From: Clostridia bacterium
Lineage (GTDB): Bacteria; Bacillota; Clostridia; Oscillospirales; CAG-382
Assembly (NCBI GenBank): GCA_017434845.1
Contig: JAFSGD010000006.1
Span: 1-41,419, forward strand
DNA: 41,419 nucleotides
Direction of reading: 5' to 3'
Of the stretch, positions 24,641 through 33,357 are shown piece after piece. The position numbers and the translations under genes were made by a program. The stretch's first letter is position 1; each line of letters opens with the position of its first letter. The notes beneath the pieces are model-generated. The model searched no databases. It was not told the origin of the DNA and saw nothing but the letters and a program-made list of their open reading frames with translations.

Positions 24641-27600
24641 ATGCTTTATCGTGTTATCGGTGCCGCAGGCAGCGGCAAAACAGAATATATGCTGTCGCGT
24701 TTGGGCGAGGCGATAAATAAGGGCAGAAACTGCTTTGTTATCGTTCCCGAACAGCAATCGGTCGATTATGAAGCAATGCTTTGCGACCGCTTTGGCGACA
24801 AAGTAAACCTTTTCTGCGAGGTGCTCAATTTCGAGCGTCTGCCTAACCGCGTTGCGCGCGAGTTTGGCGGTCTTGCTGTGAATAATATCGACAAAGGCGG
24901 CGCTTGCGGCCTTTTGTCGCTTTTGTCCGAGCAGTTAAAGGATGAGCTTAAGGAATATTCTTCCGTTGCCTGCGATACCGATTTTGCATCCTCGCTTTAT
25001 GCATTGATAGCAAAAATGAAAATGTCGCTTCTAACGCCTCAAAAGCTTGCCGAGGCGTCAAACGACCCCGTGCTTTCAAGCGATTTGCGGCTTTCCTCCA
25101 AGCTTTCCGATATTGCAAAAATATATGCCGAATACGAAAAGCATTTCGGAAACGGCATATGCGACCCGCGTGATAATCTAACCGTTCTTGCCGAAGAGCT
25201 TAAGGATAAGCCCTTTTTCCGCAATGCGAGCGTTTTTATCGATAGCTATTATACCTTCACCGAGCAGGAATATGCCATCATACGCGAGCTTATCGCGCAA
25301 AGTAAAGAAACCTATATTTCGTTCACAATAGATAATTCGCGTTCGTTTTTTAAAGAAAACGCCGCTTCGGCAGAGAGGATAAAAAAGCTTTCTCCCAATG
25401 AATGCATCGATTGGTATGCACCCGAGCCGAGAAGATATAAATATAAGCAATTATCCTACATAGAACGCAATATCTGGAAAAGCGGTGTTGAGCCGATGCG
25501 CTCAAATGAAGGCTCGCTTTCGCTTATTTCGGCGAAAAATCGCTTTGACGAGGTCGAGGCGGCGGCAAGCGAGATTCTTTCTTTCGTTCGTGCGGGCGGA
25601 AGATTCCGCGATATAGCTCTGCTTACGGGCAATACCGATACTTATTCCGGCATTGTCGATTCGGTATTTTCAAGAGCCGGAATCCCCGTTTATCTTTCCG
25701 CAAAGGAACAGCTTTCCGCAAAGCCTTTATTTGCATTTTTGCTTGCGAGCCTTAACGTGATCAACGAGGATTTTTCGCTTCGAAGCATGAAGCGCTATAT
25801 AAAAAGCGGCTATACCGACCTGACAGTAAGCGAAAGCGATGCTCTGCTCGGCTATGCAAGTGCATGGAAGCTTCGCTCAAAGGCATGGTACGGCGATGAG
25901 GAATGGACACTCGACCCCGAGGGCTACCGTGAGGGCGACCTCACCAAGCGCGGCGCAAGGCTTTTGTCGATCGCCAATTCCTCGCGCGAAAAGATAGTTC
26001 CCGCGTTAACCGCATTAAGAGACGAGCTTTCGGTGAACGACCTAACCGTTTCAAAGGGAATAAGAGCTCTTTATGCTCATCTTATTTCCTGCAAAGCAGA
26101 TGAAAAGCTTCGCAAAAACGCCGAGCGCGCCCTTAAAAACGGCGAACGCGAGCGTTCCGAACGCGAGATCCAGCTTTGGAAAATACTTATAACAATGATA
26201 GATCAGCTCGATTCGGTTTGCGGAAGCATAAAAATAACGCCCAAGCGATTGCAATCGCTTATCGGACTTATGTGCGATTGCTATTCGCTCGGTGCGATTC
26301 CTGCCTCGAACGATTCGGTAACCTTCGGCGATGCATCGCTGATTCGCGCAGGCGGCAAAAAAATGGTTGTAATACTCGGCGTTTGCGACGGTGAATTTCC
26401 CGCCGCATCATCAAAGGGCGGTTTCTTCAACCGCGATGAAGCCGTTGCGCTTGAAGAGGTTGGGATTCGTCTTGCCGACACAATGGAAAAACAGCTGAAC
26501 GAAAGCCGATTCTTCGTTTATGCCGCGCTTTCGGCTCCGACCCAAAGGCTTGCACTGCTTTATCCGCGCAGTGAGCTCGGCGGAGGCGAGCTTCGCCCCT
26601 CTGCCGCGTGGATATCGGTCAAGCAAATGTTCCCCGAGGTTCCCGAAAGGGAATTTTCCGAGGAGGATATGCTGTATTCTGCAGATGCCGTGGCTTCGCG
26701 CTTCCCCTCGCTTTGCGCAGGCGAATACCGCGATGCCGTCGAAGCCGCGCTGAACGAACAAAATATCAGGTTCTTCCGCGAATATCCCTCGGTGTGCGAT
26801 CCGATTTCGCGCATCGACTTCGCCGACGATAAGCTTTTGCTCTCTCCTTCAAGGTTCGAGCGCTATATGCTTTGCCCGTTTTCGTTTTTCGGAAACTATC
26901 TTCTCGATCTTAAAGAGGAAAAGCAAAACGAGTTCGCTATGCCCGAAATCGGTAATTTCGCGCATAAAATACTTGAACAATTCATGCGCGCGTGCGTTTC
27001 GGGCGGTTCTTTTGCAAAGCCCACCGAGCAAGAGCGCAAAGCGCTTATAGAATCGCTCTCCAAGCAGTATTTTCTCGACGTTATCGGCTCAAAAGCAAGC
27101 GAAGATAAGCGCTTTATGCACACCTACGGCAATATGGTAAGAACTATTGATTTCGTGGCTTCGAGCCTTTGCGATGAATTCTCCGAGAGCAAATTCCTGC
27201 CCTGCGGCTTTGAATTCAAAATCGGATTAAAGGATTGCGATATTCCCGCCATAGAATACGACAGCAACGGAAAAAGGGTTCTTCTTCGCGGCTCGATCGA
27301 CCGCGTCGACCGTTACGTTGCCGATGGCGTTGAATACGTGCGCGTTATAGATTATAAAACCTACAGCAAAACCTTTTCCGCAAACCTCGTTGCCTGCGGA
27401 ATCGATACCCAGCTTTTGCATTATCTTTTCGCCTATTGCGAAAAAAAGAATGCTAAGCCCGCGGGCGTGCTTTATTATACCGTTGCTTTGCCCAATATTC
27501 AAATAAGCGGCAGAGAAACCCCCGAAGAAATGAAAAAGCTTCTTGCCAAAGAAATAGGAAGAAGCGGACTTCTGCTTGATAACGCCGACGTCGTTTTTGC

Positions 27601-27889
27601 AATGAGCCCCGATTGCTCGTTTGTGCCTGTAATGCGCAAATCCGACGGAAGCGGAATCTACACCCGAAGCAATAATCTTTTGGATGAAGAGGGCTTTTCC
27701 GAGCTTTCAAAGCAGCTCAGAACGCAGGTTGAAGACCTCGCGCGCGACGTCTTCTGCGGAAAAATGGATATAGCTCCCAACGATGCCGACGGCAAGGCAC
27801 AGCCCTGCAAATATTGCTCGCTTGCCGATCTTTGCCGAAATAAGCGAAAGGAGGAGACCGAGGATGAGGCTGACCGATACACAGAATAG
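24641..27889 (+). CDS. addB: ATP-dependent helicase/nuclease subunit B
   Basis: AddB is the Fe-S nuclease partner of AddA in double-strand-break end processing. The 1082-residue protein has an N-terminal Walker A (GAAGSGKTEY, about 7-16), helicase-like middle regions (IVPEQQSVDYEAML), and a C-terminal RecB-type nuclease with VIDYKTYSK (about 902). The cluster ligands are in YMLCPFSFF (about 744) and CKYCSLADLC (about 1054), the split-Cys pattern of AddB. The ATG at 24641 is preferred over an in-frame ATG at 24620 inside spoIIR because GGGTGG lies just upstream and the N-terminus then matches AddB. It overlaps addA by 26 bases. Confidence 0.95.
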   Translation: MLYRVIGAAGSGKTEYMLSRLGEAINKGRNCFVIVPEQQSVDYEAMLCDRFGDKVNLFCEVLNFERLPNRVAREFGGLAVNNIDKGGACGLLSLLSEQLKDELKEYSSVACDTDFASSLYALIAKMKMSLLTPQKLAEASNDPVLSSDLRLSSKLSDIAKIYAEYEKHFGNGICDPRDNLTVLAEELKDKPFFRNASVFIDSYYTFTEQEYAIIRELIAQSKETYISFTIDNSRSFFKENAASAERIKKLSPNECIDWYAPEPRRYKYKQLSYIERNIWKSGVEPMRSNEGSLSLISAKNRFDEVEAAASEILSFVRAGGRFRDIALLTGNTDTYSGIVDSVFSRAGIPVYLSAKEQLSAKPLFAFLLASLNVINEDFSLRSMKRYIKSGYTDLTVSESDALLGYASAWKLRSKAWYGDEEWTLDPEGYREGDLTKRGARLLSIANSSREKIVPALTALRDELSVNDLTVSKGIRALYAHLISCKADEKLRKNAERALKNGERERSEREIQLWKILITMIDQLDSVCGSIKITPKRLQSLIGLMCDCYSLGAIPASNDSVTFGDASLIRAGGKKMVVILGVCDGEFPAASSKGGFFNRDEAVALEEVGIRLADTMEKQLNESRFFVYAALSAPTQRLALLYPRSELGGGELRPSAAWISVKQMFPEVPEREFSEEDMLYSADAVASRFPSLCAGEYRDAVEAALNEQNIRFFREYPSVCDPISRIDFADDKLLLSPSRFERYMLCPFSFFGNYLLDLKEEKQNEFAMPEIGNFAHKILEQFMRACVSGGSFAKPTEQERKALIESLSKQYFLDVIGSKASEDKRFMHTYGNMVRTIDFVASSLCDEFSESKFLPCGFEFKIGLKDCDIPAIEYDSNGKRVLLRGSIDRVDRYVADGVEYVRVIDYKTYSKTFSANLVACGIDTQLLHYLFAYCEKKNAKPAGVLYYTVALPNIQISGRETPEEMKKLLAKEIGRSGLLLDNADVVFAMSPDCSFVPVMRKSDGSGIYTRSNNLLDEEGFSELSKQLRTQVEDLARDVFCGKMDIAPNDADGKAQPCKYCSLADLCRNKRKEETEDEADRYTE

Positions 27890-30800
27890 TGCTGTTGTAA
27901 CCCGAAACAAAGACCTTTTGGTTTGCGCGGGCGCAGGAAGCGGAAAAACCACGGTTCTTACCCAACGCCTTATCGAGCGTATCAAGGGCGGTGATTCGGT
28001 AACCGATTTTTTGGTCGTTACCTTTATGAAAGCGGCGGCATCCGATATAAAGCGCAAGCTTTATGATGCTCTCATCGCCGAAAGTGCGCTCCAACCCGAT
28101 AATAAACATCTCTACCGCCAAACCTTTCTTATTCCCGAGGCAGATATTTGCACGATCTCATCCTATTGTCTTGCTCTGGTAAAAGAAAATTTTTCGTTGC
28201 TTGGCATTTCGCCCCGCGTTCGCGTTATCGATGAGACCGAATCCGCAATGCTTTTAAAGCGCGTTGCCGATTCGCTTATTGAAGATGGCTATAATAACGA
28301 GGATGAACGCTTTTTGTTGCTTGCCGATAATTTTTCGGGCGATAAAAACGATGATCCTCTGCGCGATTCGATGATAAAGCTTTATAACACCCTGCGCGTA
28401 ACCCTTTCGCGTAAGGAAATGCTTCTTTCCTGCGCGTCAAGGCTTAGAAAAGAGGCGGAAATAACCGAAGATAAAGGCTTTTTCGAAACCGAATCGGGCG
28501 CAGACCTTCGGGCGAGATTAAGGGTATTTTACGATGACCTTCTCGAAGCGGCAAACGATCTTTATGCCTTTGCGGCAACCGTTGCAACCGACGAAAAATA
28601 TATAGAGCCCATCGGCAAGCTCGTTGAAGCCTGCGAGAACGTAAGAGAATCGGTTGAAATAAGTTATGTAAACTATTGCTTGACCGCAAGGGCATCGCTT
28701 GCTTCAATTTCGCTTGCACGAAGCGGTTGCGATCCCGAAAGCCGCGAGAAGATAAAGGAAATTAAGGCTTCGATAGTAAAAACCGAAAAATCGCTTTATG
28801 AACGCTATTGCCGCGGAAGCGAGCGTTTTATTGCCGAAAGCTTCAAAAAAACCGCTTCTATAATCGAAGCGGTCGATGAGTTTTTAGATAAGCTCGAAAA
28901 GGGATACGAGCGCGCCAAATCCGAGCTGTCGGCGCTTGATTACACCGATTTCGAACGAAAAGCGCTCGATCTGCTTGAAATATCAGACGAAAACGGCGAA
29001 AAGGTTCCAAGCGAGCTGTGCTTAAAAAAGCAAAAAAGCTTTAAAGAAATACTTATCGACGAATACCAAGACGTAAATCCCATGCAGGATCGCATCTTCA
29101 CTTTGCTTTCGGGCGGAAGCCATCGTTTTATGGTTGGCGACGTTAAGCAAAGCATTTATCGCTTCCGAAACGCTTATCCCGATATATTTTTGGGCTATAA
29201 GGATGAATATCCCGATATTTCCGATTCGGAAGGAAGCAAAAGCGCCTGCATCTTCCTGCGTGAAAACTTCCGTTGCTCGCAAACGGTTATTGATTATGCA
29301 AACTATTTATTCAAAACCGTAACCGAGAACACAGCCTATTACCGCGAATATGAAAACGAATGGCTTATTCATGCCTCAACCCGCCCCGAGCGAAGCCACC
29401 CCGTTGTTGTGGCTGTTGCCGAAAAAGAAAAGGATAAGGCGAAAGAGGCGCGCCAAAGCGAAGCCGAATTTATCGCCCGTGAGATATTGCGTCTTGTAAG
29501 CATGGAGACCGCCGACGACGGCTCTCAGCTTTCATATAAGGACTTTGCCGTTATGCTGGGCGCAATGAAGGGTTATTCGATCGAATACGAGAAGGCGTTT
29601 AATAAGTATGGCATACCCTATAAAACCGAAAACAGCGAAAACTTCCTCGAAAACCCCGATATCCGCCTTGCCATATCGGCGTTAAAGGCGATCGACCGTC
29701 CGAACGACGATATATCGCTTTGCGCGTTAATGCGAAGCCCTATCTGCAACTTCAGCTCCGAGGACCTTTATCGAATAAGGCGTGTTTCTTCACAAACGGA
29801 TTTTTGGAACGCGGTTATAGCGTTCGCGCTTCCGAAAAGAAGCCGAATTAACGAAAAACGCTTTTCGTTCAAGCGCTCGGCGGGAAGCAACTGCCTAACC
29901 GCCCGAAGCCGTTCGTTTATTCGCCGTTTAACCGCTTGGCGACGCGAAAGCGCCGGCGTTCCCTGCAAGGAATTCTTAAAATCCTTCTTTGTTTCCTCGG
30001 GCATTTTAAATATTGCCGTATCCTCCGGCAACCGCGAAAGCCTGCTGTTGCTTTATGAATATGCGCGCAAATACGAAACCGGAACAAATATCGGTCTTTC
30101 GGCATTTCTCGATTATATCGGCGAGCTTTCCAAATCGGGAAAAGAAATTTCCGATGCCGCACGCTCGGGCGATGAAGATGCCGTTTCGTTTATCACCGTT
30201 CATAAATCAAAGGGTCTTGAATTCAAGGTGTGCTTCTTGGCGGGAACCGAAAAACGCTTTTCGGGCTTAAAGGCAAGCTCCGAAATAACCGTTCTTCGAC
30301 GTGAGGGAATATTCTTCCGCCTGCGCGACCGCGAAAATATGGCAACCTACGACCCTATCTGCAACGTTCTTGCCGCCGATAAAGAGCATGAGGCTATCCT
30401 CGGCGAAGAGCTAAGAAAGCTTTACGTTGCACTCACCCGTGCGAAAGAGCGTCTTTATATAACCGGCTGTGCCGAATCGGGCTATGAAAACGCCGTCTAT
30501 TCGCCGATAACCGCAAAAAGCTGGCTCGATCTTATAATATATGCTTCTTCCTTCGGCGAAAAAAGCTTTTTCGATATGCGTTCCATATCAAAAAGCGATG
30601 CCGAGGGCGGCTTTATACCGCCTCCTCGCAAAAGGATGATCACCCCAACCGCCGAAACGGTTTCGGTTGCGTCTTACGTATATCCCTTTGCATCCTCGGT
30701 TGCAACGGCGGCGAAGATATCGGTTTCCGAGCTGCGCGAGGGTCTGCTTGAGGATGATGAATATAACCGTGCTACGCTTTCGGTTCCGCTCTCGCGCGTT

Positions 30801-31322
30801 TCGCTTCGTCCGTCGTTTGCAAACGATAATATGCTCGATGCAGGCGAGATAGGAACTGCAAACCACGTTTTTATGCAGTTCTGCAATTTCCAAAGCATTG
30901 AAAAGGGCTCGGTATCCGAAGAGGCGAAACGGCTTGTCGAGAATAAGACGATAACGCCGCTTCAATTCGAAATGCTCGATATACCCGCGCTTGAGCGCTT
31001 TTTCAAAAGCGAGCTCTATAAGCGCATAACCGCTTCGAAGCGCGTTTATCGCGAAAAACGCTTTTCGGTTAAGGATAACCTCGGCGCAAACGGCGAATCG
31101 GTGCTCGTTCAGGGCGTTATCGACTGCTTTTTCGAAAACCCCGACGGAAGCTATACCGTTGTCGATTATAAAACCGATCGCGTAAAAAATCCAAGCGAGC
31201 TTGTAAATCGCCATCGCGTTCAGTTAAGCTGTTATTGCCGCGCTGTTGAACGCATGACCGGCAGAAAGGTTTCCGAGGCGTTGCTCTATTCCTTCGCATT
31301 GGGCAGGGAAATAGCGCTGTGA
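27864..31322 (+). CDS. addA: ATP-dependent helicase/nuclease subunit A
   Basis: AddA is the UvrD-type 3'-5' helicase plus nuclease of AddAB. The ATG at 27864 sits 9 bases after AAAGGAGG in the addB 3' end and starts MRLTDTQNSAV, as in the family; earlier in-frame codons are inside addB. The 1152-residue product has Walker A AGAGSGKT (22-29), DEYQDVNPMQ (about 397), GDVKQSIYRFR, LRENFRCS, TVHKSKGLEFKVCFL, LYVALTRAKERLYI, and the nuclease VVDYKTDRV (about 1099) with QLSCYCRAVE. One stretch (about residues 655-695, bases 29827-29945) is unusually Arg/Lys/Ser-rich and reads unlike the family; see findings. Length is slightly shorter than Bacillus AddA. Confidence 0.95.
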   Translation: MRLTDTQNSAVVTRNKDLLVCAGAGSGKTTVLTQRLIERIKGGDSVTDFLVVTFMKAAASDIKRKLYDALIAESALQPDNKHLYRQTFLIPEADICTISSYCLALVKENFSLLGISPRVRVIDETESAMLLKRVADSLIEDGYNNEDERFLLLADNFSGDKNDDPLRDSMIKLYNTLRVTLSRKEMLLSCASRLRKEAEITEDKGFFETESGADLRARLRVFYDDLLEAANDLYAFAATVATDEKYIEPIGKLVEACENVRESVEISYVNYCLTARASLASISLARSGCDPESREKIKEIKASIVKTEKSLYERYCRGSERFIAESFKKTASIIEAVDEFLDKLEKGYERAKSELSALDYTDFERKALDLLEISDENGEKVPSELCLKKQKSFKEILIDEYQDVNPMQDRIFTLLSGGSHRFMVGDVKQSIYRFRNAYPDIFLGYKDEYPDISDSEGSKSACIFLRENFRCSQTVIDYANYLFKTVTENTAYYREYENEWLIHASTRPERSHPVVVAVAEKEKDKAKEARQSEAEFIAREILRLVSMETADDGSQLSYKDFAVMLGAMKGYSIEYEKAFNKYGIPYKTENSENFLENPDIRLAISALKAIDRPNDDISLCALMRSPICNFSSEDLYRIRRVSSQTDFWNAVIAFALPKRSRINEKRFSFKRSAGSNCLTARSRSFIRRLTAWRRESAGVPCKEFLKSFFVSSGILNIAVSSGNRESLLLLYEYARKYETGTNIGLSAFLDYIGELSKSGKEISDAARSGDEDAVSFITVHKSKGLEFKVCFLAGTEKRFSGLKASSEITVLRREGIFFRLRDRENMATYDPICNVLAADKEHEAILGEELRKLYVALTRAKERLYITGCAESGYENAVYSPITAKSWLDLIIYASSFGEKSFFDMRSISKSDAEGGFIPPPRKRMITPTAETVSVASYVYPFASSVATAAKISVSELREGLLEDDEYNRATLSVPLSRVSLRPSFANDNMLDAGEIGTANHVFMQFCNFQSIEKGSVSEEAKRLVENKTITPLQFEMLDIPALERFFKSELYKRITASKRVYREKRFSVKDNLGANGESVLVQGVIDCFFENPDGSYTVVDYKTDRVKNPSELVNRHRVQLSCYCRAVERMTGRKVSEALLYSFALGREIAL

Positions 31323-31735
31323 AAAGGATAAAGCCGACGTTTCCGCTAACCGTTTCAATGGTAAACGACCATCCCCAAGAGGTTTCAAGTCTTTTTCGTA
31401 AAAAGCCGCCGCGAAGAAAAGAAAATTTTATCGGCGTATGTATTCTCGACGGAACCTTTCTTTGCGATGATATCGGCGCGCTTTACGATTCGCTTTCCAT
31501 AGGTGAACGTTTAGAGCTTGTTTATCCGAAAGAGCCGAGCGTTAATATGCGCGTAATGCCGATAACGGCGGTTCGCTCCGATGGCACCGAGATAGGAACG
31601 CTTCCGTTTGAGCATTCGGTTCTTCCCTGCATTTTGGCGTCGCGCGGGGTTATAAGCTATTGCTATATCGAGGCAAAACGCTTTCAGGGCGGCTTGGCTT
31701 CGGTTGCCGTTTCGGTGTATTGCGATAAATATTAA
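31319..31735 (+). CDS. Small HIRAN-like protein coupled to addA
   Basis: A 138-residue soluble protein starting at GTG 31319, overlapping the addA stop by four bases (GTGA). The pattern fits a stand-alone HIRAN domain: an N-terminal FIGVCILDGTFL strand, LSIGERLELVYPKEPSVNM (the usual L-x-x-G-D/E-x-L-x-L-x-x-E-P-x-N stretch), a DGTEIGTLP turn (the G-x-x-I/V-G-Y-L-P motif), then a helix and ISYCYIEAKRF. HIRAN domains in HLTF/Rad5 bind 3' DNA ends. As the last gene of the addB-addA unit it may assist DNA-end recognition (inference). I do not know a named homologue; HIRAN assignment is by eye. Confidence 0.55.
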   Translation: MKRIKPTFPLTVSMVNDHPQEVSSLFRKKPPRRKENFIGVCILDGTFLCDDIGALYDSLSIGERLELVYPKEPSVNMRVMPITAVRSDGTEIGTLPFEHSVLPCILASRGVISYCYIEAKRFQGGLASVAVSVYCDKY

Positions 31736-31736
31736 A

Positions 31737-31772
31737 AAATGTCAACCTACGATCGCAAATAGGTTGACATTT
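31737..31772 (+). promoter_or_regulatory. BirA (biotin repressor) operator, possibly also terminator
   Basis: A perfect 13-bp inverted repeat: 31737-31749 and 31760-31772, with a 10-base loop. The core is TGTCAACC-N14-GGTTGACA (31740-31747 and 31762-31769), matching the known Firmicutes BirA box pattern TTGTnAACC-N14/15-GGTTnACAA. The right half-site contains the -35 of the bioY promoter, so bound BirA would block RNA polymerase. The palindrome starts just after the HIRAN-gene stop and is followed by TTTCTTTTTTT, so its RNA could also terminate the addAB transcript. Confidence 0.85.
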
Positions 31773-31793
31773 CTTTTTTTAATATGATATAAT
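31764..31793 (+). promoter_or_regulatory. bioY promoter
   Basis: Consensus TTGACA (31764-31769) inside the operator's right arm, an 18-base spacer, and TGATATAAT giving TATAAT at 31788-31793 with an extended -10. Initiation near 31800 leaves about 17 bases of leader with AAAGGAG for bioY. Confidence 0.85.
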
Positions 31794-31816
31794 CCTAAAA
31801 AACAAAGGAGAAAAGC

Positions 31817-32359
31817 ATGAACCGCTCGCGTATAAGTTCGAAGAATATTGCATACGTTGCGTTGGGAACCGCTCTTATAGCGCTGTCGGCGCTTATAAGC
31901 CTGCCGTTTGCAATTCCGTTCACCCTGCAGACGTTCGGGGTGTTTGCGGTCTTGCTCGTTCTGGGGGGCAACAGAGGCGTTTGTGCGGTTGCAGTGTATA
32001 TTCTTCTCGGCTTGATCGGCTTGCCGATCTTTTCGGGCTTTCAAAGCGGTTTATCTGCCATTTTAGGTGCAACGGGCGGATTTATAATCGGGTTCGCGAT
32101 CGCCTCGCTGATATTTTGGCTGTTCGAAGCACTTTTCGGCAAACGCACGTCGTCGCGCATCGTGGCGGTAATAATCGGAATGATCGCCTGCTATTGCGTC
32201 GGCTCGGTATGGTATTTCTTTTATATCGGTGAAAGCGGCTTTCAGGGCTTTGTTGCCGCGCTTTCGGTGTGCGTGATTCCGTATCTGATTCCCGATGCGC
32301 TTAAAATATGCGCGGCATTTTGGGTGGCACGCGCCGTTTCAAAAGCAATTAAAGCCTGA
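31817..32359 (+). CDS. bioY: Biotin transporter BioY (ECF S component)
   Basis: BioY is the membrane subunit that binds biotin, working alone or with an ECF energising module. The 180-residue protein has about six hydrophobic helices and the family features: IPFTLQTFGVFAVLL near the N-terminus, LGLIGLPIFSGFQSG and LGATGGFIIGFAIAS. The ATG follows AAAGGAGAAAAGC. No ECF ATPases are in the window. Control by BirA is indicated by the upstream operator, and the birA gene converges on it with an 11-base overlap (32349-32359). Confidence 0.93.
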   Translation: MNRSRISSKNIAYVALGTALIALSALISLPFAIPFTLQTFGVFAVLLVLGGNRGVCAVAVYILLGLIGLPIFSGFQSGLSAILGATGGFIIGFAIASLIFWLFEALFGKRTSSRIVAVIIGMIACYCVGSVWYFFYIGESGFQGFVAALSVCVIPYLIPDALKICAAFWVARAVSKAIKA

Positions 32360-33299
32360 TGCTTATCTCTCCGCTGTTAAGAAACATTATTTCGCCCGAA
32401 TCGGTCAAAACCTCGAGCTCGCCGCTGTCGGTAATGCTTCTTGCAACCGCCGTATAGTCAACTCCGTTGCGGGAGAAGGTAATGCTTCTGCCTATAACCA
32501 ACGAATATTCGCGGTAATCGTTCATAAAGCTTCTTTCGGGCAAAACCGCGCAAAGCCGCGAAAGCCGTTCGAAGATGTCGGCAATAAGCGCGCAACGGTC
32601 AAGCTGTTTTCCAAGCGAGCCCGCGATGCAAGCAAGCTCCTCGGGAAAGCAATCGGTTGTAAGGTTTATCCCAATTCCCACAATAACCGCCTGAACGCTT
32701 CCGCTCTCGAAATCCGATACCGCTTCGGTCAATATACCGCAAACCTTTTTGTTATCGATGAATATATCGTTGACCCATTTTATCTTTGGGTCTTTTTTTG
32801 TTGCGTTTTTTATTGCCTCAACGACCGCAACCGCCGCAGCGGCTGTAATTGCAGTTGCATCCTCAAGCGCAACGCCCGGATAAAGCACCGCCGAAAAATA
32901 AACACCGCATTTCGAGGGAGAAAAAAAGCTTCTGCCTCTTCTGCCGCGTCCTGCGGTTTGCTCCTCCGCGGCGAAAATCGCGGGCTCGTTCAAGCCCTGC
33001 GCGATCATTCGCTTCGCCTCCGAGCTGGTTGAATCTATCGTATCGAAAACCTTTACAAAACCGTTAAAGTCTTCCAAATTGGCTTTAATGCCCGATTCCG
33101 AAAGAATATCACAGCTTTGCTCAAGCATATGCCCCATATTGTTTACCGATGCGATAGGATAACCGTCGGCTTTAAGCTGTGAAACGCATTTTGCAACCGC
33201 GCTTCGCGAAACGCCCGCCTCCTCGGCAATGGCTTGACCCGAAACAAAGCTGCCGCGGTTTTTTTCAAGAATATAGATAATACTGTCGCGTAGGCTCAT
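32349..33299 (-). CDS. birA: Biotin-protein ligase / biotin operon repressor
   Basis: BirA attaches biotin to acetyl-CoA carboxylase and similar proteins and, when biotinyl-AMP-bound, represses biotin genes. The 316-residue product has the N-terminal winged helix (residues 1-60, GQAIAEEAGVSRSAVAKCV), the biotin/ATP loop GRGRRGRSF (117-125), KIKWVNDIF with the catalytic Lys region, GIGINL, and a short SH3-like C-terminal domain. The regulatory helix means it is the bifunctional type, consistent with the bioY operator. The start at 33299 follows AAAGGAGC on the minus strand; the frame stays open upstream but crosses into intergenic sequence and the next gene. Confidence 0.94.
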   Translation of the reverse strand: MSLRDSIIYILEKNRGSFVSGQAIAEEAGVSRSAVAKCVSQLKADGYPIASVNNMGHMLEQSCDILSESGIKANLEDFNGFVKVFDTIDSTSSEAKRMIAQGLNEPAIFAAEEQTAGRGRRGRSFFSPSKCGVYFSAVLYPGVALEDATAITAAAAVAVVEAIKNATKKDPKIKWVNDIFIDNKKVCGILTEAVSDFESGSVQAVIVGIGINLTTDCFPEELACIAGSLGKQLDRCALIADIFERLSRLCAVLPERSFMNDYREYSLVIGRSITFSRNGVDYTAVARSITDSGELEVLTDSGEIMFLNSGEISIRL

Positions 33300-33312
33300 A
33301 ATGCTCCTTTCC

Positions 33313-33346
33313 GCAAAATAAACAGGCTGCCGCGGTTGCGACAGCC
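33313..33346 (-). terminator. Hairpin terminator (or attenuator) between the acidic membrane protein and birA
   Basis: On the minus strand GGCTGTCGC (33346-33338) pairs with GCGGCAGCC (33333-33325): nine pairs with one G-U and an AACC loop, followed by TGTTTATTTTG. It ends about 14 bases before the birA start and leaves no room for a separate birA promoter between them. Confidence 0.6.
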
Positions 33347-33357
33347 CGTTGTTGCTT

